Source: Stemphylium vesicarium
Taxonomy: Eukaryota > Ascomycota > Dothideomycetes > Pleosporales > Pleosporaceae
Length of the DNA stretch: 64,000 bases
Reading direction: 5' to 3'
Assembly (NCBI GenBank): GCA_004380135.1
Contig: QXCR01000069.1
Location: forward strand, 1-64,000
Shown here in pieces: positions 42,901-54,589 of the stretch. The notes under the pieces are model-generated. The model searched no databases. It was not told the DNA's origin and was given only the letters and a program-made list of their open reading frames with translations. Positions within the stretch are counted from its first letter, which is position 1; each line of letters opens with the position of its first letter. Made by a program: the position numbers and the translations under genes.

Positions 42901-44747
42901 AGAGAGAGGTCCACACCCACGACAGAAGCCGGGTCTTTCCGCAGCCTAGTCGCGGCCATGTCCATCAACAACGAAAAACCCTGGAGAGGTTCACGGCAGT
43001 GGATTATACGGGCAGACGACGGGCCTTTCCAGCACAAGACGACGTGGTGCGCGACGTGGCTACGTATGCGGACTTGGGCAGCACGGCAGCTGCGCGTAAT
43101 CACGCACGACTGCGCTGCTCATGTCGTGACACGAAAACACGTGCACCTAGGCCTGAGGCATCACCAAGAGAAGGACGCGCCCGCGGAAGTGTGGGTGCTG
43201 TGGAGAGTCGACTAATAGGAGCCGGCCACGATGTAGGAGCAGAAGGAATGCGACGCTCGCTCGCGGTAAGAGGTAAGAGATCCTATAGGCAGCGAGGCTG
43301 GAAGTTTCTGCACGCTTTGAGCATAGGGCCTGGACCGGTCAGAGACGACGAGAGGCCACAAGGAGACCAAATGTTGCCGCCCTCGCAGCAGCGTCGTCGA
43401 CGAGTTTGCGCACAAAGTGGCATAGGGCAGGGCGAGGCCGAATGGGGGAGAGTCGGTGAAGGGTACAGACGTCACCGATGGCGCCGAGCGACAAGGGAGA
43501 CGCCTTGGTTGTTGCTGCTGCTGGGTGGGTGGGTGATGATGATGATGCACGCCTCACCGGCGCTGTTGGTAAGAAATGTCTTCATCCACGCCGCCCCGTA
43601 AAAAAAAAAAGCCGTCATCGGCTAGGCCCGAATCAAGAAAGAAAAAAGTCCCTTCCCTCGTTCGGCAGACATAGGGCTGGTGTCGCTCTTTTTTGCGATG
43701 CTGCGATCCAATCATGGGGGCGTCTTTTTTGTGGTTAGCAAAGTTAAAATGCTGCTGACAGCGACGATGCCCGTTTGGTTTGGCCATGGCTGGTCGGGCG
43801 TCCGTCGTCGTAGTTGATGCCCAAGCGGCGCCACCTCAAGGCCCTGTCCCCACACCCTCGCGTCGCCCACTTTTCCGCTTGCTACCCAAATCGTGCCAGA
43901 AGCTCGAGCTGGCCTTTTCTATGGGGACACTTTGCCCATCCGAATAACTAGATCGGCTGCCGTCGGTACGCCGCTGTTTTCGTCCTCTTTTCTCCTCCTC
44001 TGCTTGCCTGCTACTACTGCTGCTGCTGCATCCAGTCCCCAACACATCCCATCGCCATCTCTATCACTCTCCCGTCACACCGTCACAATCACAAGCTCCC
44101 TCGCGTGCTTGCTGCCCGAAGAGCCTATCCCCCAACCGATTGACGTGCATATCTGCGCCAGCCGCTGCTGAGCCTGTCGTCTTCGGCCAATCACCCCGCA
44201 CCCGATCCGCTGAAAGCTCAAACTGCGGCTCTTGTCGAGACCAGCCTCAACAAAGTACTCTTCCCGTCGCCCGTCCAGCTGAGAAGTAGCCTGCGAAAGT
44301 GCGCAATATTGCCTCTCGCATAGACTTGTATTCCTCCAGGTACACTGCTGTCGTGATCCCCGACAGACATTACACCCTCCCACACTTCCTCCCTTCCAGG
44401 AAGCTGCATCCCATCAGCTTCGGTATCCCAAAAAGGATCGCCGGCAGCCACGCCGTCCAAGGTCCACTCCTGTCACAGGCCAGACGCCTCCCAGTGCCGG
44501 TATATTGGTCCAAACCCCGCTCCCAGTGCTGCATCTCTTCTACCTACTCTTCTGGACTCCCCTAGGACTCCAAAGACCCCCCCGGACATCCACAGAAGCC
44601 TGCGCCGTCATCCCGACGTGTCATCTTGGTGCCTTGAGAGCCCGCCCCCTCCTTGTCCATTCTAGCTCCCATAGCTTGGCCCGTTTCTGGAATTGACAAC
44701 AGCCTCATCTTTCTTTTCTTCCCACTCCCGCACACGTCTCTGTAACC
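39943..44747. other. 4.8-kb gene-poor stretch
   Basis: No supported protein gene on either strand. The first 1.3 kb is rich in poly-T, CA/GT and ATATATAC-type simple sequence (around 40890-40910). From about 41.5 to 43.6 kb, long overlapping ORFs (for example 41699-42241 and 42999-43601) lack domains and splice structure. From about 43.9 to 44.7 kb the sequence becomes CT/CA-rich and leader-like toward the RfeG-like gene. It could hold a long 5' leader with introns or non-coding RNA. Confidence 0.45.
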
Positions 44748-45795
44748 ATGTCGCGCGCAAATCAATGGTTTGTGCCAGGCGATGGCATCGCGAGAGAAGT
44801 CATCACGGCCGACATACAGCGCTACCTGGGCCCAGATGCGCTTGTCAGGCCTGGCTCAGGCACCGGAGAGTACCAGGTCCGCACCTCTTCTGCCGCCCAC
44901 AACACGGAACGATACTGACACGCGATATAGGGCCAGCCAGGCTACTGGATAACCGCCTACCGTACCCTGACATCGGTACGTTGAGCGACGAGCGCACCCC
45001 TTGGAGCACCACACTGACGTTTTCGTTGCAGCAAATGATTCAGGACCTGAAGATGGATTCACAACGCTGGCAGCAGGAAAGGCAGCCTGGCGATGCGCGC
45101 GGAGGTAGCCACAGTCCTCAAGTGCGCACTACAAAGGTATCAGCGGGCCCTAACGCATCACTAGTAGCTTACCAGGACTCTCGCACACACGCTGCTCGCC
45201 AGCACTGGGGTCCGTCAAAACCCTTTGACCACGGCAGCTCGTCGCATGCCGCTGATGCCTATGACCAGCCGCGCGGCTCCACGGCCTCGTCTAGGACCCC
45301 CGCGTACGGAGGATCCAGCAGCTCTTACAGCAGTGATCCCCACTACACGACGACGCCCACATCCACCTATGGAAGCTCACATCCGGGCTACCAGCCCCCG
45401 GGCGCCTCTGCTGCACCCAGGACATCGCCAGCAGATCCCTACTCGTCATACTCGCAGCCTGGAGGACGGGACTACCCGGCCCAGTCAGCCTACTCGTCAT
45501 ACCCAGCCGCCACACCTGATCCATACGGACGACAGGCGCCCTCCCAGTCCGCTCCATACACCGCCTCAAGGTATTTTGGTTACTATGACGAACCCTTCTT
45601 GGTCTATCGCTAAGCCCCCCGTAGTGCCACAGCAGCCGCTCCAGGCTACTACATCGCCTCGGATGGCAGGCGTAAGTACATTTCATCGATGCGCACCATG
45701 GAACTAACAAATGCCCCGCAGAATACCCCCTATCGCAACAACCCCAGTCGTCGCGCAACCCACAGTCCGGAGCCTCTAGGTACAGTACAAGATAG
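44748..45795 (+). CDS. rfeG: RfeG-like transcription regulator
   Basis: The CDS is join(44748..44876,44931..44975,45032..45570,45625..45671,45722..45795), 277 aa, all phases matching. The N-terminal ~75 residues are the conserved part: MSRANQWFVPGDGIAREVIT, then DIQRYLGPDALVRPG, then GQPGYWITAYRTLTS formed across two introns and QMIQDLKMDSQRWQQE. The rest is disordered, Ser/Tyr/Pro/Gly-rich with repeated SSY and YGR-type pieces, ending QSSRNPQSGASRYSTR. I recognise this layout from fungal proteins annotated RfeG (regulator of FLO11 expression in a yeast screen); the exact role is poorly known. The first intron has a weak donor (GTCCGC). The fourth intron creates a reading-frame switch; if retained, the protein ends early at 45613. 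Confidence 0.82.
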
Positions 45796-47456
45796 AGGCC
45801 ACATCTGTCTTTCGGCCTTGTTGTTGTTCCAGCGTCGATCTATCGAACCCGGAGATACCCTTTCTTTCCCAGCTACTGGATGGTTCTCTGGAGTCTGGCC
45901 ACACCTAATATTTTAATGGACCACTTCTATCCCCTGGGAACCGTAGGGAGTTTATCATTTCCAAAAGCATCCGGATAGAGAGCCATCTCCCTAGGATCTG
46001 AAGCCAAGGACCATTCATCTTCCAGCCTGGTTGAACCACCCAAGGAACATTGTCCGTCCGGTTTTCATTTTGCGTTTGTTCTTCATATGTATGTTATCTG
46101 GGAAATTGGGTTTCATTTCTCATTCCTCATTTACTGGATTAGCCTTGCCGGGTGCGCAACCACTATTGCCATGGATTATACCTCTCCCTTAGGACATTCA
46201 TTGCAATGATGGCTCTTGCTATCCTGGCTGTTGCATCAATTTCCGGATCTTGCTTTTCTTGCAATGTATATACCTGCGACCTGGACGTTGCTCCACGATG
46301 TCGATGTTTACGAATGAACGGTTATCTGCGCATGCACAGCGTGTGTGTGACAGGCAAAATTGCCAATGCATACTACATGGACCTCTTCACTCCAAACTCA
46401 TTACATGCTTTGCCCCGATAAGATGATCATCACTTTCTTCAAAGGCTTCGGCCCTCGTGTTGCTTCGCCCTTGCGCTGACTCGACCTGCATAATGGCAAC
46501 CACCCCGATCGCGATCCCTCGTGGGATCCACGCACCCTGCGTTCCATTTGCTCGACCCTGCCGACTCGGCTCCGAAATATTCGCCATGTCTTGCCATGCA
46601 ATTGCATGACTCGCATCAGTAGTGTGATAAATCTCGAATTTTTATTCCCGCCCGCTGATCGGCATGACCAGAGCCGCGATCATCTTGCGCCATCTTCCGC
46701 CAACGACTCCAGTGCGATGCCGACTTCCGAGCCGCTCCCCTAACTTTTGCGTCTCGATGATAATTGATAGCATACTTTGCCATAAACGAGTGCAATTTGC
46801 CATGGTACAGTCGGTGTGACAAAGCCGTTGTGCATATGGATTATGGCACGTGACTACACTGCACGTGTTTGTGCACGACGACTTGGCGAGTCCTAAGCCA
46901 CTGTAGTATCCGCGGTCGAGACGCGGTATTTTGGTCGAGATAATGTGGCGAGGCAAGGCGGTGACGAACACTCAGCGCGATAGAAACCTGCTTAGCAGGT
47001 GTAGCGGGTCGGGCCTTTAGAGAGCAGATTGCACGTGTACAAGAGTGCAGTAGTCGGGCAAACGAAGCTGTTGAACCGTTCGACCTCTTTCATGAACCAA
47101 CATGCTGCAGAGGCCAGACACCCGATACTCGTGGTTGGTCATTTCGTCCTGTCACGACCCCGTCGGCAACGAGTCATGATTCCACATTCCTCTTCGGAAC
47201 CCAAACCCGCAAAACTTGTACCGCTAGCATGATAATGATCCGGACTCGCACTGCCGCGATCGACAGCAACTCCGACCTCACCGTTATCTCGCACTATCAG
47301 CTACCGAAACCCCTCAGCTTCAAGTAACGCTTTCGGAGATGCACCCGTATCTTTATGCTTGGCCGTCTTTACCTGCAGGATAGACAAGCACACGATGGCC
47401 TGCTTTGTGTGTCGTGAGAGCTCATGCTGTTTTTTCTTGTTGCACCACCACCCAGT
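45796..47456. other. 1.7-kb intergenic region
   Basis: No supported gene; short ORFs only (for example 46152-46421, hydrophobic but without context). CACGTG-type E-box palindromes occur around 46849-46867 and 47033. Confidence 0.45.
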
Positions 47457-49335
47457 ATGATTGCATTTTCGAAGCTCTGTATAGCTTCAACGCTTCTGGT
47501 GCAGCATGCCTTTGCGGGCGCCAGTCTCGTCGCGCGGAATGAGACGGAAAGCTATGCAGCGGGCCTACTACAAGAGTCGATGGATTGGATGGACATGTAC
47601 TATGACAATGAGCGGGGATACTTGTTCAGCTTGGATGCCGCCGCTCTAACCCACGACACTCGAGCGAGTGCTTGGTATGCAGCGGGCTTGCTGGCGCGAA
47701 ACAAGGACGATGATGTGGAACGAGCGATTCGAATTGTTACCAACATCATTGGCGGGCAATTCAAGAATGAAAGTGAGCAGTGGTACGTTTTGCAGCCACT
47801 TCGGCAGCTCACTTGCGTAGAAGAAGCCATGGTACGATATGGCCAAGTCAAGTCCTAGCTAACACATCCCCTGAGGTACGGCGATTATCAAAAGTACCCT
47901 GAAGAGCCTACTTTGGGCACCGCACAATACCCAGCCGTCATCTACAACTCATGGGACCCGAATTGGCGCGGCTTCATCGGAACCACGTTTGTCGTGATGC
48001 TAGAAGAGTTCCCGCATCTGCTTCCAGAAGACACTACAAACTACATGCTCGAAAGTCTATTTAACACGACCATTGGCGACAGCTACCGCGTCGGCGGCGT
48101 AGACGACGACAACCTATACCCTGCATACAGCAACCCGTCAATCATGCGCGCCTTCGTATCCGGCTACATCGGGCGGCGGCTCAACGACGCCAACATGACA
48201 ACCGCAGGCGAAGCTTACGCCCAACAAGTCATTGACCTATTTGTCCGCGACAACACGTTGTCTGAATTCAACTCCGGGACGTATGCGGGTGTGTCGCTGT
48301 TTGCGCTCACGCTGTGGGCAAAATACCTATCGCCTGAGCAGAGTGTCATGGGCGAGTATGGGCCGCGCATGGTTCGCGATACGTGGAGCGTGCTGGGCGA
48401 GCTGTACAATGCGGATCTGAAGAATGTAGCCGGGCCGTGGGATCGCGCGTATGGGTTCGATATGAATCGTTATTTGAGCATTTTGGCGCTGCATATGTGG
48501 ACGCTGGTGGGCAAGGAGGATGCGCCTGTGAATGAAAAGGTTTGTTTATTTTTATTTACATATGAGAGAGAGAGAGAGAGAGAGATGAAAGGAAGAAAAA
48601 GACGACACGTCCAAAATTCCGTCCCAAAGCTAACAGCAAAAAACCACACAGCCCTACGCAATGGGCCACAAGAACGACTTTGCAATCTCCCCACTCATCG
48701 CCATCCTCGCCCCATTCCACAACACGCTCGTCCCAGCAAACACGCTATCCTCGCTCACCCTCTTCCCCGGCGAGCACACTGTCTCGACCTCTGCCTTCTC
48801 GCCCCCCTACGACACAGCGCCGCGCAACATCTCCGCCTGGCTTTCTGCCAACCTAACCATTGGCGCAGAATCCTTCCGCGAGACCGTCGTCGGCGGTCCA
48901 GCAAAGAACCAGAATTCCTTCAATCCGGCCGTTGTCCAGTGGTCCCGCGGACGCAATGGTGAGAACAAGATAGACAGTGTAGGCTGGCTAACCCTCTACG
49001 CGCAAACTCTCGCTCTCGACGTCACCGTCGGCCCCCGCAGTCTAGAACTCAGATACCCTGATGGCGACCCGTCGAATAGCAGCTTCAGCTTCTTGGTCGC
49101 CACGAATGATGGGTGGGCCGGCAAGAGGGATGTGCGCGCGTGGCAGGATGTGCAGGGTGTGAGGGTCACTGTTAGTGGCAGTGTGGATCTGGACAAGTAT
49201 CAGGTTGCATTTAATGGGCTGTATGGCGGCGCCGGCGATGTCATTAATGAGTTTGAGTTTTGGAATTTTACCTATGGGATGCCGGAGGGGAGTAGCGAGG
49301 TTCCGTGGGTGAGGCTTGAGTTTGAGGTTTTGTAG
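47457..49335 (+). CDS. Secreted six-hairpin glycosidase-like protein
   Basis: The CDS is join(47457..47782,47876..48539,48652..49335), 557 aa. The start at 47457 gives a clean signal peptide (MIAFSKLCIASTLLVQHAFA); an ATG 11 codons upstream is in frame but less fitting. The first two-thirds are helical with aromatic/acidic motifs typical of (alpha/alpha)6 enzymes (WYAAGLLARNKDDDVERAI, YNSWDPNWRGFIGTTFVVML, GVSLFALTLWAKYLSP, WDRAYGFDMNRYLSILALHM). The last third is beta-rich. Many N-glycosylation sequons fit secretion. I recall such fungal proteins grouped in the six-hairpin glycosidase superfamily, but no catalytic pair can be assigned with certainty, so the substrate is open. A (GA)n tract lies inside intron 2. 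Confidence 0.83.
48564..48585 (+). repeat. (GA)n tract in intron
   Basis: About 11 GA dinucleotides inside the second intron of the six-hairpin-like gene. Confidence 0.9.
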
Positions 49336-49576
49336 GTTGAAAGGGAAGGGGGAGTGGATCGGGTTGGCGCCTAGTTGGTGTAGATGGGTGGTTGGCGTGG
49401 AATCACGGGTATATTTGGAAAGATTTTAAGATGTCTGGGTGTTTTTTCATTCTCCATGATGTACTGCTTTCGTCAAGACCCGTTGAAATAAAACAGTCAC
49501 ATGATGCATGAGCGTAGTTCAAAAGCTCATTTCTAACATGCTTTTTATCTAACCGTTTTTCCTTATACCCACCCCC

Positions 49577-51763
49577 TCATGTCCCCCTCCCAAAAGCCAA
49601 CCTAGCCTGTCCTTTCTCCACACCCTCCCCCCTCCCACCACTACCACCACCACCACCTCCTCCAGGCGGCCTCCCACGCCCCCTCGACGGTTTCGACGCC
49701 CCCTTTCTCCCCACCGAGGGCGGCGGCGCCAGCACCAAGTTCCTATCTTCATGCCTCATCTCCTTTGAAAGATCGAGTGCAAAGTGGTAATCCTCGTGTT
49801 CTGGCTTTTCGCTCGGTGGCAGATGGATGTTGCAGCGGGGGCAGAAGAATGTGTCGATGGGGTTTTGTTGTGGGATCGCGAGTTGTTTTGCGCGGGGAAG
49901 GGGCGTTTCGGGATGGTCGTGGGGGTTCAATGGTGGTGGTGGAGGGGATTTCGAGGGGGTTTGGGGTTGGGCTGAGGGAGGAGTGTTTGAGTGGTATGTG
50001 TCCATATCCGGAATGTGCCTGTTGAGCAGGGGAGTTGAGGGTCTTTCCACTTCGTCGTCGTATTGACCTGAAACGATATCTGCGTCTTCTGGTGCATCGG
50101 TGTCGTCTTCTGAATCGTCTTTTGTGGACTCTGTATGCGCTTTCAATAGTAACGCTCTGGCTGCATCGAAATCCTTCTTCTTTTCGTCCCGCGGACCGAA
50201 GAAATTTGCAATGTTGCCTTTTGTTCTTCGTCGCTTTGCTGGTGGCTCGTTTGTGCTACTTGTGACTCTGCCGATAGACATCATGGCTTTTGCTTCTTCG
50301 CCGCGGACTAGGAAGCCACCGATGCCTTTGTTGTTTGTGATGCCGTCTTCGAAACCGCCGACGCTGAGAGAGAGGTTCGCACAGGGCCAGGCTCTTCCGT
50401 CGACGACGACTTGTGCTAGCAGGTTCTTGGCGAGGTCGAAGAGGATTGCTTCGGAGAGTGGTTTCCCCTGTGGAATTGGGGCTTGCCGACTTCGTGTTTG
50501 GGAGCCTTGCCGATGATGGAGATTGATGCTTTTGGGTCGCCGCTTGTTCTCTAGTACGCCCTCTTCTACACATCTTGAGAAGATGTCTGCAACAAAGATG
50601 CGCAGCCATCGTACACCCTGCTCGAATGAATTGATCGCCGGTCGGAAAGACTTTGCTGAGAGCATGCTCTTGATTTGCGTCCGCGGGTTGACTTCGCTGT
50701 TATCCTCGCCCCTGATGATGGAGTACAACCAGCTGCCTGTGTCGTCACCCAGCTTCTTCAATTGGTCCAACGGCTGCTCCACAAGATCTTTGACCTTGTC
50801 TGTGCCAAACATGGAGACTACTTCATCTCCTAATTTCCCCCCAAGCATTCTGATTTTGGTGAACTTCATGTCTGAGAGGAAGTGCTCGACGGCACGGTTT
50901 CGAATAACGGTTTGCTGGTTGGGCTTCTTGTATCCTGACCCGATCTTCGAGAGCATCTTGTTCCTAGCGACCCCGCCAGAACATGTGTATCCAAGTGTGT
51001 CCTTGATATGCCTCCTTACATCCCGAACAATCTCAGATGCAATGACCATGCACACATCGTCCCAATCCGGGTCTCTATCTTCTCCATCTTCCTTGCCCGT
51101 CTCAACAAGCGCATCTACGGCCCAATCTAGCACTGTCGTGGGGACCTTTGGCAGCCGCTCTGTGGGATCATCGTAGGGTGCTGGACCTCTCAATTCGGGG
51201 TATCGCTCCAAAAGTATGGTATGCACCTGAGCGCTGAGGTCCATGAAAACCTCGTCAATACTCGCCTTCTCCACACGCTGTTCTTTTTCCGGCAGGATCT
51301 CTTTGATGCATTTTAGGATCCTCCGACTCTCTTTACGATACGGGTCCAGACTGACTTTATGCGTCGCCATGTCCTTGAAGCTATTCTCATGGTACGCCCA
51401 ATTCTCATCCCCTTCCTTCCATGTCGCAACATGCTGCAGTATGAGATCGGGACATTGCTTCAATGCTTCCGTTGACGTAACATGTCGACTCAGCCCGAAC
51501 GCCCGTGCAGGGTAGTTGATTGCTATGAGGCCCTGCCATTGCTGGACAGCGAGGGGCTTTGAGGGATCGATTCCGAGACGGACGGTTTCGCATTGGGCAT
51601 AGAAGGCATCGAGATCGACGTGTGCGATTACACGAAGGGGAGTCTGAGGGCTGTAGGATTTGAGTTGGTGCAGTTGCTTGTATGTAAACTTTGATTTGGG
51701 GATGCGACGTGGGGAGGTGATGGAGAATTGGGACGAGTGGAACTCGGGCGATGGTGACGACAT
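49577..51763 (-). CDS. rad30: DNA polymerase eta (translesion polymerase)
   Basis: A 728-aa Y-family polymerase that bypasses UV photoproducts; nuclear. It is intronless. Catalytic acidic residues are present: HVDLDAFYAQCE (Asp50, Asp52) and ASIDEVFMDL (Asp170, Glu171). A finger/palm region (YPARAFGLSRH), the helix-hairpin-helix region (CSGGVARNKMLSKIGS) and the little-finger domain follow. The C-terminus has the ubiquitin-binding zinc finger of UBZ3 type, Cys641-x2-Cys644-x11-His656-x3-His660, with all four ligands present. Directly before it, and sharing its last residue region, is a perfect PCNA-binding box, QNPIDTFF (633-640). A second weaker PIP-like piece is NIANFF, near residue 540. 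The Gly-rich/basic tail ends KGQARLAFGRG. Length is close to other fungal Pol eta proteins. Confidence 0.96.
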   Translation of the reverse strand: MSSPSPEFHSSQFSITSPRRIPKSKFTYKQLHQLKSYSPQTPLRVIAHVDLDAFYAQCETVRLGIDPSKPLAVQQWQGLIAINYPARAFGLSRHVTSTEALKQCPDLILQHVATWKEGDENWAYHENSFKDMATHKVSLDPYRKESRRILKCIKEILPEKEQRVEKASIDEVFMDLSAQVHTILLERYPELRGPAPYDDPTERLPKVPTTVLDWAVDALVETGKEDGEDRDPDWDDVCMVIASEIVRDVRRHIKDTLGYTCSGGVARNKMLSKIGSGYKKPNQQTVIRNRAVEHFLSDMKFTKIRMLGGKLGDEVVSMFGTDKVKDLVEQPLDQLKKLGDDTGSWLYSIIRGEDNSEVNPRTQIKSMLSAKSFRPAINSFEQGVRWLRIFVADIFSRCVEEGVLENKRRPKSINLHHRQGSQTRSRQAPIPQGKPLSEAILFDLAKNLLAQVVVDGRAWPCANLSLSVGGFEDGITNNKGIGGFLVRGEEAKAMMSIGRVTSSTNEPPAKRRRTKGNIANFFGPRDEKKKDFDAARALLLKAHTESTKDDSEDDTDAPEDADIVSGQYDDEVERPSTPLLNRHIPDMDTYHSNTPPSAQPQTPSKSPPPPPLNPHDHPETPLPRAKQLAIPQQNPIDTFFCPRCNIHLPPSEKPEHEDYHFALDLSKEMRHEDRNLVLAPPPSVGRKGASKPSRGRGRPPGGGGGGGSGGRGEGVEKGQARLAFGRGT

Positions 51764-52815
51764 GGCGGTTACGTCGTCATCTCAGGACATCTCGAGAGCG
51801 CATAGAACGTAGTCGGTCGTCTAAAGGCGGTAGCAGTGGAGTTTGCACCCTAGGGAAAGAGAGGCGTTGCCGCGCGAGATCTCACGTCGCGTGTTCCCGC
51901 GGTCCCGTGCGAGCGCGTCATTCATCCGCTCGATCACGCTAGCCTGATTTGGATGCATAGATTTGATCACCTTACAGTCTTGCGAGATGGCTTGCCGGAG
52001 ATTGTCATCTATCACCAGCATATTTGCAGGCCGATTTTGCATTCGAGTTGGGAGGCTTGAAAGTATTAGTAAATGCATCCCGCCTCATACAACACCCTAG
52101 AAAAGATGTGCAACAAGCTGGGACCCTCAGATTTCATGGTTCCAAGTACTAACATACGCTTATAAAGTCCATACTTCAGGTCAGTATCTTTGAGTTGTTC
52201 CAGTCATATTCCGAGGACGTATGCCTCATCACCGCAGCGTGCACATGAAGACACGTTGACCATCTGCAAGGCCTCTCATCCAAATGACCTAGACCTGACG
52301 CGTGCCTGACGATCCTCACCCACAAAACGCACGATTAGCCGCGCGGCCGCCCACCCTCCATATGAGAACAGCCTTGAGAGCAGAAAGGCGCAACAAGGGC
52401 AGACACAGCACAACTACGCTCAAACCCCTGTCACCGCCACGACCACGACCACGACAATCTATGCGCAAGCAATCCCTTCCAGCCCACCCCTTGCATCCAA
52501 AAGCAAAAAGATACCAGCAAAAAAGCACAAGAAACTCGCTTTGCGCAATAGCGCCCAGCACCCAACATACCAAGCCCACGTTTCCAGAAGTCATTGACGT
52601 CATGGTGAATTCGTCGACCCAATAGGAACATGCGGCTGATTTGTTCGTGATGTATGCAAGGCGCAAACTGGGCTCGCGAAGCCGACGGGGCGAAAGCTTA
52701 GCAGACAATGAGCTAGAAAAGAAGAAGAAAAGCCGTTTGGATGTTTTGTACGAATGTATACTTGTTTTCCTTTCTGAATGCAACCGTTTTCTTCCGTTGA
52801 AATATTTTGAAAACA
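51764..52815. other. Divergent intergenic region, Pol eta and caleosin
   Basis: About 1 kb. An 85-codon minus-strand ORF (51821-52078) and a 169-codon minus-strand frame (52316-52825) have no domains; neither is supported. Confidence 0.45.
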
Positions 52816-53891
52816 ATGATTGCAAAGATGGAGAAGAAGGAGAATGGAGATTGGGAATCTGGGGCGGATGGCGTACCCGTGTACGCGATACGCGAGGTTC
52901 CCATCACGGGGGAGAGGAGGCCTTGGATTCAGGATAATAGTAAGGAAGACGTTGGACTCAAGCACGCAGGTAAGACATATACACACATACACACACACTC
53001 TCTCTCTCTCTTCAACAGAGTTTCCGCCAAACCTACTACGCGCAACCCCATTAACAAGAAAAAACCCCCCTTTATAGCCGTCGCGCGCGCCAACCTCGCC
53101 CCTTCAGCCGCCACACCCCACGGCAGCACCCAAGACAACTGGGCGGGCACCCACGCGCACCAAACGGTGCTACAGCAACACTGCGACTTCTTCGACCGCG
53201 ACAGCGACGGCGTTCTCTGGCCCAGCGACACATTCACCGGCTTCTACCGCCTAGGACTGGGATTCCTCTTCTCCGCCTTCGCCGTGCTCGTCATCCACAT
53301 CAACTTCTCCTACCCGACCTGTCCAGGCTGGCTGCCCGACCCGTATTTCCGCCTCTTCCTGCAAAACGTGCATCGCGCGCGCCATGGCAGTGATACGGGC
53401 ACGTACGACACCGAGGGCCGCTTTGTGCCTGCCAAGTTTGAGGAGATTTTTACTAAATATGCAGAGGGGAGGGAGTATCTGACTGTGGATGATTTGAGGA
53501 GGACATTGATGGGGCAGCGGAATATTAACGATCCGATTGGATGGTGTGGCTTCATTTTTGAGTGTGAGTAGACAAGATCGAGGGTTCCGTTTTTTTCTTT
53601 TTGTTGAGAGAGAGGCTTTGGGGGAACGGAGGTGAGGAGATGGGGGCTAACATGTGATTGTGTGGTAGGGACTGCGACGTATATGATGCTTTGGCCTGAA
53701 GATGGGCGCATGATGAAGGTATGTGGTGGAATTAGTACGGGGGATACTGGGGTTGGGCTTTGCTAACACGTGACATGAAGGAGGATATTCGCGCCGTCTA
53801 CGACGGCAGCATTTTCTATCGCATCGCCGAGAAGCGCGAGACGGAACTGCGACAACAGAAAGAGCAGCGTGAGAAACCAAAGAGTAAATGA
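52816..53891 (+). CDS. Caleosin / peroxygenase
   Basis: A lipid-droplet or ER-associated haem-dependent peroxygenase. The CDS is join(52816..52969,53078..53563,53669..53718,53781..53891), 266 aa. The start is 52816, or 52828 (MEKKENGDW) in the same frame. Conserved parts: THAHQTVLQQHCDFFDRDSD, which combines the haem-ligand His region with the single EF-hand (FDRDSDGVLWPSDTFTG); a hydrophobic segment (GFLFSAFAVLVIHINFSY); the proline-rich PTCPGWLPDPYFRLF knot-like region; the YDTEGRFVPAKFEEIF segment; and the C-terminal DPIGWCGFIFEWTATYMMLW with the second conserved helix. Caleosins oxidise unsaturated fatty acids using hydroperoxides and act in lipid-body biology and stress oxylipins. Introns are 62-108 bp; the first has CA/CT microsatellite sequence. 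Confidence 0.93.
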
Positions 53892-54589
53892 AGTCTTGGC
53901 AGTGCTTCACGCGCGGCCTTGCACAATAAGACGCAGCAATCAAAAAAGAAGTTCCTCGTCCTGCGGCATTCAATGCCTGCACGCCTTACGCACCGTGATC
54001 ATTTCCCCAAGCGCACATTTATTCTCTATACCGAATCCACCATACCTTTATCACCATCTCCATCTAACGACGTTTCCAAGGTGCAAACCACTTCAATACA
54101 ACGTTCCACGACCTTCCAAAGAATAGCTGACGATGGTACAAAGCGACTGGCTGTCCAATCGAAATGAGACACCCCTACGTGACCCACCCGGAACCTCTTC
54201 CCCGAACGCACGGAAACACGCCATGTAACGTCCCACCAAACCACCGAATCTGCACCCATCAACAACGTCATTCGGCGTAAAGAGCCGTAAACCCAAGCTA
54301 TGTCAACGCTTCACTTGTTCGGAATACTCAGCCTAGCATGTGGAGAGAAGCTCTTGCTACGGCTGTGAAGCGTAACACAAAAGTAGCAAAACCGGAGCGG
54401 ATTCTGAAGGGGTTTTGGTTAGTTGCAGTCATGGTAACTGTTCTGGTCTAGAGATTAACATACATCTAGATTGAGAGACTCTACTTCGCCTCGCAAAGTG
54501 TATAGCAAATACCTCATGTTCGTGTATCATATTTCGTGTTACATACAAGCCACCCTAGACCGTTCAAGTCGTTATCTTTGTCCTGGTCT
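53892..54589. other. Convergent intergenic region
   Basis: About 700 bp between the stops of the caleosin and the Zn2Cys6 factor; no gene supported. Confidence 0.5.

Noticed and set aside
47457..49335. GH76 (Dfg5/Dcw1) assignment for the secreted protein
   Set aside because: The general helical layout is similar, but the GH76 catalytic Asp-Asp motif is not visible; a broad six-hairpin label is safer.
51821..52078. 85-codon minus-strand ORF upstream of Pol eta
   Set aside because: Moderately protein-like but isolated, no family match and no supporting signals.
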